Part shown: in pieces, positions 1 to 10,390 of the stretch
How positions within the stretch are numbered: position 1 is the first letter of the stretch
How the letters are laid out: every line of letters begins with the position of its first letter
DNA from: Ichthyophthirius multifiliis
Lineage: Eukaryota; Ciliophora; Oligohymenophorea; Hymenostomatida
Direction: 5' to 3'
Length of the DNA: 64,000 nucleotides
NCBI RefSeq assembly: GCF_000220395.1
Contig: NW_004086143.1
Coordinates: forward strand, 1-64,000
Translations under genes and position numbers: made by a program
The notes under the pieces: generated by a model
What the model was told of the DNA's origin: nothing
What the model saw: only the letters and a program-made list of their open reading frames with translations
Database searches by the model: none

Positions 1-1066
1 GTCCAATCTAAATATAGATTTTATTAATATAAAACTGCTAATTTTTATAAAAAATGTACAAAATCTTCATTAAAATCAAAAGCTTTTAAATAATTTAATA
101 AATCGCTTTATATAAATTCTGATAAATTAAAAAAATAAGGATTATAAAATTAATTTTTATTTAACAATATCTTCTCCAATTCAAACTAAACAGGATATAA
201 TCCAACTTTTTATAATATTATTTTTCCAAGTTATTCCTCAAACTAATATATTAGTTTATTATTATGTAAATCTTTCTATAAAGATAAACAAAATTTAAAA
301 GGGTAATCCTCAGTATTAAAGCCTAAAGGATTTTATTAATCAAGCATTTCATTTTCAGCAATTTTTTTTTTTTCTTCTGATTTAACATTATAATGATCAT
401 TATTAAAAACTATATCCAATTTTTCTTAAGCTTTTTATAAATCTTCGAATTTCAAAAGTTTTTCTTAATCAAAATCATTTAAGTTGTTTCTTTCTCTAAT
501 TAAATAAATATAAATATATTTATACAAATATAAATATTTTTTATTATATATATATATATATATTTTAATATATAAGTTTATATATATTTTTAATTATATG
601 TTACTATGGTTGCAAAATTATTTCTATTTAATAATTTTCCAATAATTTTTATAAAATTATTTATTTTTTATGTCTTTTTTTTTATAAAATTTTATAATTT
701 TTATTCATGAAAAAATTCTATTTTTATTTTATAAAAAAGTTTAGTATTTTCTTATTTTTCATATATTTTTTACAAATGTTTATAATTATATTTTATCTAT
801 TTTTTCCTTATTTTCATTATAATCTTCTATTTCTGATTTTAACGCTTTTCTTATAGATGTTGAAATAGCAGTTACCACTTTATTTTATATTTTTTTTATT
901 TATTTTTTTAAATACTTTTATATTGAGGATCTTTTGGATTTTAGTTTAGTTTTTGTATTATTTTTTGCTCGTTTACTAATAATTCTTATATTTTTTCATT
1001 TTGTGTATGTGTTTATATAAGATTAGAAAAAAAATACTTTATAAAGTTTTTTTTCTTATTAAACAT
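1..1066 (-). CDS. Unknown protein, 3' end cut by window edge
   Basis: I do not recognise this protein. Read with TAA/TAG as Gln, an open frame runs from an ATG at 1064-1066 to position 1 with no TGA, so the 3' end lies outside the window. Three introns keep frame when removed: 878-915 (38 nt), 751-773 (23 nt) and 496-604. The second exon has a charged helical stretch around VTAISTSIRKALKSE. The last exon is hydrophilic then rich in Leu/Phe/Tyr, with a segment FEEQLGKIILQKVGLYPVQ and an acidic end FDFNEDFVHFLQKL. No signal peptide or membrane segment is evident. The exon structure and absence of TGA make it a real gene; the exact start and the 23-nt intron are less certain. Confidence 0.6.
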
Positions 1067-1740
1067 TTTTTTTATACTTTATATAATTTTAGTTGTTTTT
1101 TTATTAGATAAAAAATATATACTAAACTTTAAAAAAATTATATTTATTAAATTTCTAAAATTAATAAAATGAATTTATAAAAATTATTATCCAATAAATG
1201 ATTATGTTTATTATATATACAAATTTTTAAATAGTAAAAAAAATCAAATATACATTAAGCATTCTTATAATTATAAAATTAAATAAATTTATTTTTAAAA
1301 ATATTAATAAACTTTTTACAGTTAATTTATATTTTTAATATGCTTTAATTAGAAATAAAGCAATTATATTAATAATAGAATTCTATATTTAAAATCATTT
1401 TTATTATAGATTAAGTATAAAATATATAAAAATATATATACAAATATATAAAATAAATTTAATATAAATTGTTGTTAAAATATTATTAAATTAAATTTAG
1501 ATAATATAATATTATATAATAATATTTATTATTTTATATATTATTTATGATATAATTTATAATGTATTATTTATTATTGTTTTTATTTATTATTTATTTA
1601 TAAAAATTTTATAAAATGAAAATAAAAAAGGGATGTTTAAATTATTAATTTTTATTGATAATATTTTATATGATTTAAATTTTATATATATAAAAAATAT
1701 ACTAAAAAAATATATATATAGTATAAATAAAAATAACAAT

Positions 1741-1784
<44 letters not shown>

Positions 1785-2020
1785 TATAATTAATAATAAT
1801 AATTCTAATTATATATTTTTTTACTTTTTTTACTATATATATTTTTTATTATATTCCTATTATATTTAATAATGTATAAAAATTAATATTTTATTTTGTT
1901 ATTTATATATAGAATATTTTAATATTTTTCTTATTTATATTATATATAATTAATTTTTTTTAAAATATATATATAATATTTAAATAAAAAAACATATATT
2001 CTTGAAAATATAAAAAAAAT
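1067..2020. other. Spacer, A/T only
   Basis: About 950 bases of low-complexity A/T between two minus-strand genes. It contains a trinucleotide run (ATA/TAA) near 1742-1785. The open frame across that run is poly-Ile/Asn/Tyr and is not a credible gene. I see nothing else in it. Confidence 0.6.
1742..1785. repeat. (TAA)n trinucleotide microsatellite
   Basis: About 14 tandem TAA/ATA units in noncoding DNA. The same repeat type encodes poly-Gln inside genes elsewhere in the window, for example near 4840-4905. Confidence 0.85.
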
Positions 2021-3679
2021 TCATTTAAATATTTCATTTTAAATATTATTTTTTTACTATTTATATTATTTTTAACTATTTTTTTAATAATTTTTAATTA
2101 ATAATCCAATTTATTTGTCTTAAATATTATTATTTAAAATTAACTTTTTTTCAATTAATTCAATACCTAATCCAACCAAACCATATTCTTTTTATTTATT
2201 TATTTTATTATAAATAATAAAAAAAATACCTTAATTAATTTTATTTATATATCCAAAAAAAGAAATAACTTTTTCATTTTTTTTAATATTAAATTAATAT
2301 AATTTTAAGTTTCTTTAATATTTATCATTTCCAATTTCTATTTATTAATTTTTAGAAGTGCAAATAAATAAATATTATATATATTCATTATTATAAGCAC
2401 ATTTAATATTTTAAATATATTCATTTTATTAAATTTTTAACTTAATACATTTATATTTTTATTTGTTTTCGACTTCAAAGCAAATAATTTCTTTATTTTC
2501 TTATTCTGAAATAGAATATAATAAACTCATTCCATATATAACATTATTTAAATAATAAAAATCTATTTATTAAATATAATATTCTTTATTTTCAGGTAAT
2601 AATCTACTATTATTCCAAAAAAGATTTTCTTAATTTTCTTAAATAAACCCAAAACTTTCTTTTCTTAAATTTTTTTAAATAATTTATTTTTAATAAACTT
2701 ATTTATTTTCCTTACATATTTTTATATTTTTTTAAATTTTTTTTTTTTTACGTATTTTTTTTATTTTAAAATTTCTGTAAGTTCTTCAATTTCATTTTAT
2801 ATTTAAAAATTCATTTTTTCCATTTTTTAAATTTCCCTTTTTTATTCGATCTCCATTTCTTTTTTTTCTTATTTTTTCTCATTAATTTTCTCCTATATTT
2901 CCTCCAAATTTATATTATTTTAATTAATTATCTCATTTTTTTACATTTTTAGTTACTAATTTTTATAATTCTAGCTCACAATATTCTATAATTAAGTCAC
3001 GCGACTCTCATTTAATGAAATACATATGCCATTTTACATACAAGACTATTTATATTTAATTTCTTATTAAACATAATATTGACATTAATCTTTTATTTCT
3101 TTATCTAATTTTTATATTTAATTTTTTGTCTCTTTTAGTTAATTTTTATTTTAATTATAAATTTCTATTTGTGTTTAATTTTAGAAAAGTAAATAATTTT
3201 TTTAAATTTCTATTTCGTTTTTTTCTTTTATTTTTTAAAGAAATTATAATTCATCAATTATTTTTTTATTTTCAATATTTTTTTCTTATATTTAATTTCT
3301 TATTTGAATAATTCTACAAAAAAAAACGCATTTATTATATTTTATTTTATTTTTTAAAAAAAAGAAAAAAACCATACTTATCTTTAAAAACATTGATATT
3401 TTTAAAATTTTCTTATTTTTTTATTTCCTTTTATAATTAAACTATCTATTAATATTTTTAATCAAGTTATATTTTTAAAGGATTATCTTTAATTTTTATA
3501 TATTAATGTATTTTTTATTTAAACATAATAAAAATAATACTTTAATTATTATTATTTTTTTAAACTTTTTTATCTTTTATTAATTAAATTTTCTAATCCA
3601 TTTATTATTAACATTCTTCTATTTATTTCATTAAAACATCCGTTTTTTTTCTACTTTTGCTAATATTAAATTACTTCAT
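2021..3679 (-). CDS. Coiled-coil protein with C-terminal jacalin-like lectin domain
   Basis: With ciliate code and two introns removed (3314-3377 and 2711-2751) the frame is 518 codons, ATG to TGA, 517 aa. Residues about 1-300 are charged heptad-like coiled coil (stretches such as NQLKETKNQIQKLDKEIK and EEIQEKINEKKQEKKEMEIE), interrupted by a small Cys cluster (QSCMQNGICIS). Residues about 315-490 fit a jacalin-like beta-prism: a first strand FWNNSR, the I-x-I-x-Y/G-M turn of NNVIYGMSLLYS, a central NEYIQNIKC, then FFGYINKINQGIFFI. Jacalin-like folds usually bind carbohydrate; sugar binding here is inference. The start may lie one exon further upstream because no in-frame stop precedes the chosen ATG. 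A second jacalin-like protein lies at 31656-32555. Confidence 0.65.
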
Positions 3680-4013
3680 ATTTATTATTAATTAAAGTAA
3701 ATCAATATAATATAATCTAATATATATATTTATATAAAAAATACTTTTCTTCTATTAAAATTTCTAACTACTAACAATTTTAGCAATTTTATTCTTATTT
3801 TTTCTCTTTTTTCTCATCTTATTAATCATCCTCTGTTTACTAATAATTATTAATCATAAAAAAATAACTTAATAATAAAAAAAAACAAATAAAAAATTCT
3901 AAAAAGAAAATTAAAAAATAAAATATATATTATTATATAACCAAATATAAAAAAACTTATTCCAAAAAAAATAAAAAAGATTCTAATAAAAAAAATAAAA
4001 AAGGAGAGAAGTT
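3680..4013. other. Shared 5' spacer between divergent genes
   Basis: A 334-base A/T spacer separates the starts of a minus-strand and a plus-strand gene, so it probably holds both promoters. No distinct element is visible. The purine-rich AAAAAAGGAGAGAAGTT just before the ATG at 4014 may be leader sequence. Confidence 0.45.
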
Positions 4014-5208
4014 ATGTATTATTGTTGCAACTACATAAAAAAATGTTGTGGCTGTAGTAATGATTGTTGCGAAAATTGCACATCTACTCCGTTTACTTTT
4101 TGTACATTTTTCTCATTTTTCGTTACATTTTTGCCAACAATATTTATGATAATAGCCTTAATAATATCTTCTGGCTATTCTTGTTAAGAAGACATTAAGT
4201 TATATTTATTAATATAAGGCATAAATAATTTATTGAATTTTGTTTTTTGCATTTACCTTATATTTGTATATGGAAAAAAATACCCAGGAAAAATAAAAGA
4301 AGGCCAAGAGGAAAAAAACATACTATAAAGGACTATAAATCTTATTTGTTATGATTTTTTTGTATGTTTTTATATTTTTTCAATTATTTATTTCTTTGTC
4401 TGGACCATATTAGGACACAAAAAATATTCATATGAACCTAAATATAGCTCTTGTTTTAAAGAAAATGACGGTTATGTGATGAGAGTATTCTTATTTAATC
4501 TTATTGCTATGGAAGTGTTTCTTTTAATAGGCAGTTTAGTATTTTTTTTATCGTTATGTATAGCTGCTTTTAACGAAGGAAGGTAAAAAAATAAATAAAA
4601 AAAAAAAATAAAAAAAAAAAGTTGTTCATTATAAAGTTTTTTTCGATACTTTTTTTTATGCATTTCTTGTGGATGTTGTGATATAGGCAAAAAAAATTCA
4701 AAATAATATAATTAATAACAAATGCAATAAACTCATACAAACGAACAAAATTAAACAAGAAATAATTTTATAGGTTAAGGGGGAAACTTTTTAAGTTGCT
4801 TTGGCATTTTCGGAAGATCATAATAAAATTAAAATGTAATAGCTTAATAATAATAATTATAATTATAATAATAAAAATTATAATAATAATAAATATAAAA
4901 TTATTAACCTCAATTACCTTAATACTAATAAATTAATTAATTTTAAATGGCATATAATCCTCAAAAAGATTTAAATCCTAATATTAATTAGAACTAATAT
5001 TAATAGTATTATTAAAATAATAATTTAAATTAAATGTAATAGTAATAATAACAAATTGTTTAAAATTAAATATATGTTCCTCCACCACCTCCAGATAAAA
5101 ATAAAGTAATTAATTTATTAAAATTAAAAAAAAAAATAAAAATAGAAAAGTTTAATGGACAAAGCAAAAGATGCAGCTTAAAATATAAAAGATAAGTTAT
5201 AAAAATGA
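4014..5208 (+). CDS. Cys-rich four-pass-type membrane protein with poly-Gln tail
   Basis: The ATG at 4014 opens a 371-aa frame once two introns are removed (4583-4621, 39 nt; 5106-5145, 40 nt). It ends at TGA 5206-5208. The N terminus is Cys-rich (MYYCCNYIKKCCGCSNDCC). Membrane segments follow, around FVTFLPTIFMIIALIIS, LLNFVFCIYLIFVYG, DFFVCFYIFSIIYFFVW and VFLLIGSLVFFLSLCIA. The second exon carries another CISCGCC cluster. The cytosolic tail is almost entirely Gln encoded by TAA runs, then QIYVPPPPPDK, then a short amphipathic end MDKAKDAAQNIKDKLQK. The Cys clusters next to the membrane suggest S-acylation, which is inference. No known family is recognised. Several open frames on the other strand are shadows. 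Confidence 0.75.
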
Positions 5209-5386
5209 AAAATAATTTTATGACATTATAAATAAATATTAAAATTTTTAATATTATTAATAAAAAAATAAAAAATAGGATATTTTTTGAAATAAAATTA
5301 ATTTATGTTAAAATATATATATATATACATATATATTTTATTATATATATTATATATTTATTTAGTTGGAATTATAAAAAAGTTAT

Positions 5387-5438
<52 letters not shown>

Positions 5439-7336
5439 ATTTTTACTTTTTTATTTAAAGTAACTATTATTAGTATATATATATATATCAAATAATTAAT
5501 TTCCAATATTCTTTTAATTAATATTTTTTTGTAATATTACTTATCAATAGTGAATAGCAAATTATATAAATATGCTAAAACAATTTTTAATTTTATTAAA
5601 TTAATTTATGTATCTTTATAAAATTTAATAAGAAATGTATAATATATATTTTATATATGTATGTATTAAAGAATTTTTAGATATAATTATTTTGGACCTA
5701 TTTTTTTTTTAGTTTATTTTAAATATTAAAAGTTTATATATTAAATTAATAAATTAAGATTATTTTATATTTTATTTATACTTCTTTTTTTAAAAATAAA
5801 TAAATAAATAATAAATAATACATTTATATATAAATATTTAAATTAACTGAAAATAAATGTATTTTTAAAATGAAAAAAATATTCATATTTATTTTAATAA
5901 AATAAAAAATTTAAATTTATATCAAGGTTCAAATTATTAAATAAATTTGTTTTTAAAACACGAAATTAAAAAAATATTATATAATTAAAAATGATAATAA
6001 AAAATAAAAATATTGTAAATGATATTTAATAATAAAATATATGATTAAATATATGATTGTATCTTTTATTAAATTATTAATATAATAAAATTCTAATTTT
6101 ATAAATAATATTTAATTATATAAATAAAATTTCACTATATTAACAAATATTTAAAATTATAAATAATATTAATTTTTGATAATTAATAATATTTTTTATA
6201 AAATAAATTGATAAAAGTTTTTACATTAATTATTTTAATATAATAAAAAAAAATTATAAATAATATTTCTTTTATATATATATATTTTAAATTTCTATAT
6301 TAATTTATACATTATTTATAATAATTTTAAAATATTTCATTAAATTATTAAGGTAATTTATTATTTATAATTAATATTTAAAAATAACTTTTCCGGGCTT
6401 ATATTAAAATAAAATTATTATAATAAATATATATATTTAATAAATCATTAATTAATTTAAAATAAACAAAATTTTCATAATATATAATTTCATATTATTT
6501 ATTTATATGATAAATTATAGTAATATTTATATTTTTCAATAAAAAAAGCATTTTTTTAAATTTAAAATTTTATATAGTTTGAAATTAAGTAAAAACATTA
6601 TAATAATTTTTTAAAAATTAATTAATAAATTTAATACAAAAAATAATTGAAATTTAAAAATTTTATTTAATATTAATAAAATTAATACTATAAAATATAT
6701 ATTATTTAGATTTTTAAAAAACATTAAAAATATAATATAAAAAATAAAAATATTAAAAATATAAAAATATTTAATTAAAAATAAAAAAAGATAAAAAATA
6801 AAAATAATTAGATAAATATTATATAATTTCTTTAAAAAATCCATAAATATTTAATTTTGGATTTTATAAAAATATATCAATTTATAATATTGATATTTTT
6901 ATAAAATAAATATAATATCTAAATATATTAATATTTATTATCATATATATATTTATTTTTTAATTCTATTATCCTTATATATATAAAATCAATATATTTC
7001 ATATATATATTATTTATTTCTTTACTAATAAAAATATACATACCTTTTAAAATACTATAATATAAATATAACATATAAAATTTTTATTATTATAAATAAT
7101 AATTTATATAATAATTAATAAATTTATTAATTATATAAAAAAAATAAAATAAAAATAATAATATCTTTAAATCAATTTAATTATATTTTTATATTTACAT
7201 ATATCACTAAAATAATTTAATAAAATATAATTTTTCTTTATTTTATGAATATTTATATTTTATTTATTATTTAATTTTTATTATTTTTAATTAATATATT
7301 TTTATTAACAATATTTAATTATTTGTTTAAATATAA
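5209..7336. other. Long A/T spacer with AT microsatellites
   Basis: Two kilobases of nearly pure A/T. A long (TA)n tract lies at 5391-5435. Both-strand reading with ciliate code gave only low-complexity Ile/Lys/Asn/Phe frames, including one at 6611-6844. I see no gene or RNA here. Confidence 0.6.
5391..5435. repeat. (TA)n microsatellite
   Basis: Uninterrupted TA dinucleotides for about 45 bases in a spacer. Confidence 0.9.
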
Positions 7337-7657
7337 TCAATCTTATTTTGATAAATTATAAAATTCTTAATCTAATTCTTATAATATACAATTGATGTCA
7401 AATTATATATCTTTATTCATATTTTTTTCGTAATAATTTATTTTATTTTTATGCTAATTCATTGAATGAGCTCTTAAATTTAATATTTCATCTAATTAAT
7501 AAAGATTGTTTTAACTATAAATATCATTATTTATCTCTAATTAATCAATATCTATAATATTCTCTTAATTTAACGATCCATTATTAAGATTTGATAAAGC
7601 TGATCCTACTCTACTCGAAATATCATCATATGTTAATTTTTTAATAGGAATAGGCAT
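7337..7657 (-). CDS. Small hydrophilic protein, 106 aa, unknown
   Basis: A single-exon frame from ATG at 7655-7657 to TGA at 7337-7339, with many TAA-encoded Gln. The N terminus MPIPIKKLTYDDISSRVGSA is followed by acidic, Asn/Gln/Leu-rich sequence that would form short amphipathic helices (around QLDEILNLRAHSMNQ and LQELDQEFYNL). There are no Cys residues except one, no membrane segment and no signal peptide. Base composition is clearly richer in G/C than the flanking spacer, which supports coding. I do not recognise a family. It stands alone, with more than 1.4 kb of spacer on each side. Confidence 0.6.
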
Positions 7658-8370
7658 TTATAAAGATTTTTATGATTTATTCATTTTTTTTTTTTAATGA
7701 TAAAAAAAAGATTTATTGTTTTTTTTTAATAATATATTTTTAATTTAATATGGTTTTTTTCAGTAATTCTTAATATGTTTTATGTAGAATAATATAATAA
7801 TAGAGAAAAGAAAAAGTATATAAAATACTATATCATATATTAGAAGTTATAAGAAATAGAAAAATTGCAAAAATTTTGTTACTTTTTAATATTAGACATA
7901 TTTTTTAATCTAAAAATATTTAAATAAATAATAAAATTATCTTATTTTTTTTTTTTTATAATTTATATTTATATATATATGAATTTTATTTGATTTTTCA
8001 TTTTTTTTATTTTATTCATTATTTTATTTTTATAAAGTTTAAATTAATAAAAGAAAACATTATTTTAATTTTAAAATAATATATAATGGTGATAAAAATT
8101 AAAAAAATTAATTATAAAAATATATAATACTAAAAATTATATAGCCTATTTTCTTTTCTATATTATAATAAATCTTTTAATTATTTTTATACGCAAATAA
8201 AATCAATTCTTGATTAAAATTATATGAAATTAACTTTTTTCTTAATATTTTTAGTTATAATAAATTATTTTCTATGTTTTAAAATAATATGATATTTTTT
8301 TTATTTTTATATAATTTCATTATAATTTACTTAATTAATTTATTAAATTACATTAATTGTTTTTAATTTA

Positions 8371-8408
<38 letters not shown>

Positions 8409-9154
8409 TTATTTTATTTTTGATTTAATAAATTATATGATATTAATTTTTTATAAAAAACTCTTATAAACATATTTTTATTTTAAAAATAAAGCAATAT
8501 AATATAAAAATTTAATTAAATATTATAATTACTATGTTTAAAGAAAAAAATAAAGAATAAACAGATTAAATATTAGTAAAATATAATTAAAATAATAAAT
8601 ATTAGTTAAAATTTATTGATAATTTTTATAACAAAAAATTTATAAAAATTTTCTTTTATTTATTTTATTTTAATTAAATTAATATATTTTTTATTAATTA
8701 TTAAAGTATTAAATATTTTTAATCTAAAATAAAATAAAATTAATATATTTTTAATGTAATATAATAGATATTACATTAAGTTTTTTTAAATTCTTTTAAA
8801 TTAAACATATTTTTTATTATTATTTATAATGATTTACTAATATTAAAATAATAATTAAAAAAGCATATTTGATATATAATATAATCATAAATAAAATTAA
8901 AAATAATATTAGTAAAATTAAATATATATAAAATAAAATATATTTAATTATATTAGTTTTTAGGTATTAATTTTAAATATAGAAAATTTTAATTTGGTTT
9001 TAATTTTTATTTAAAATAATTTTTTGATGTGTTGAAAAGTATTCACTAATATATATTATTAAATAAATAAAAAAAATTGTGTTTTAAAATAATAATTAAA
9101 ATAATAATTAATAAAATAAAAAATAAATTAATAAAATAATAATAAAAAATAATA
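7658..9154. other. A/T spacer
   Basis: About 1.5 kb of A/T between divergently read genes, with a (TA)n tract near 8375-8405. No frame with plausible composition was found on either strand. Confidence 0.55.
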
Positions 9155-10038
9155 ATGAAAAATTCTCAAAATAAATAAATTATTAGAAAATCCCTTATAG
9201 TAGATAATCCTTAAAGTCAAAAAAAGCAATATTATAATTTAAATGAAAACATTGCACAAAATAAACAAAATAATACTTAAAATATTTAATAGTTTATAGA
9301 TTAAAATTAAACTAATTAAAAAGAAAATATTAACTTAACAAATTTATAAAACATGCTTCAATTAGATCTTTTTAATAATAATAATTTCGAAAAAAATATA
9401 TAAAACGATGTTAATTAGAACAAATTCGAGTTCTAAAATAAAATAGAAGAAGAAACTATGCTTAAATAAATATAATTATAAAACAAATGTATTATTTCTT
9501 AAATATTTTAATATATGCAAGAAATTTAAGAATTAAAAGATAAAATAATAAGTCTAGAAGTAAAATAAAATAAAGCGATATAAATATACTTTGTTTTTTA
9601 AAATACATATATAAAAAGCAAATAATAGATAATTTAGTGAAAATAAGTAATGTAAAAGAACAAAATGAAAGTTAAAAAAAGAAATTTAAAAAAAGAAAAA
9701 GAAGATGTTTTTAAGATATTAATAAAATATTTCAAGTAAAAAAAATAACATAGGAAAAAATAAAAATTAATAAAATTTAAATATAATGTTTTTTTTAAAA
9801 AAAATATATTTTTTAAAAAATATTAATAATATTAATTTTTTTTTTTTAAAAAAAAATATTATAATAATGTTTAAAAGTAATATATATATATATATTCATA
9901 TATAAATAAAAGTGTACTCAAGATAATTGCTAAAAAACTTACGGAAGTTACGTATCTTTAAATTTACATATGAAATTAAAACATGGTATAGATTATAAGA
10001 CTTTAAGTCAAGTTTAAAAAGATTAATTATCAAAATGA
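9155..10038 (+). CDS. C2H2 zinc-finger protein, 226 aa
   Basis: The ATG at 9155 opens a frame of 227 codons when introns 9593-9618 (26 nt) and 9736-9912 are removed. The first two thirds are Asn/Gln-rich and coiled-coil-like (IISQIFQYMQEIQELKDKI). The last exon carries one classic C2H2 finger of the form F-Q-C-x4-C-x12-H-x4-H (key piece TYGSYVSLNLHMKLKHG), then a short tail to TGA at 10036-10038. The Phe before the first Cys comes from joining the exons exactly at the GT...AG boundaries, which supports the second intron. Single C2H2 fingers bind DNA, RNA or protein, so the role cannot be fixed. The 26-nt intron is at the lower size limit and is less certain. Confidence 0.7.
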
Positions 10039-10390
10039 TAATAAAAATAAAAAAAAAACATAATATTTTAATAAAAATAATTATAATTATATCAATCTAT
10101 TAGAAATATATATAATTATCATATATATACTTAACTATATAGAAGATAAATATTTCTATATATAAATATTTATTTTATTTAAAAAATATAAAAAAATATT
10201 CTTTTTAATAAATAATAATATTTCAATTTATTTAAAATATCAAAAAAAATTATATATTAATTTTTATTTTATTTTTTAATTAATAAAAAAAAAGAAATAA
10301 AAAAAAAGCATAAAAATTCATATATTTATTAAAAAAAAAAAAAAAAAATAATACATGTATATATATATATATATAATTAAAAAAAAAATA
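10039..10390. other. Intergenic A/T between convergent genes
   Basis: The 3' ends of the finger-protein gene and of SEC24 face each other across about 350 A/T bases. No feature is seen. Confidence 0.5.

Noticed and set aside
601-1066. Gamma-tubulin complex component as identity of the first gene
   Set aside because: The helix VTAISTSIRKALKSE looked vaguely similar, but the rest of the frame does not fit that family.
1633-1869. Open frame over a TAA/ATA repeat
   Set aside because: Poly-Ile/Asn/Tyr product of a microsatellite, with no coding composition.
4472-4758. Two minus-strand frames
   Set aside because: Antisense shadows of the membrane-protein gene at 4014-5208.
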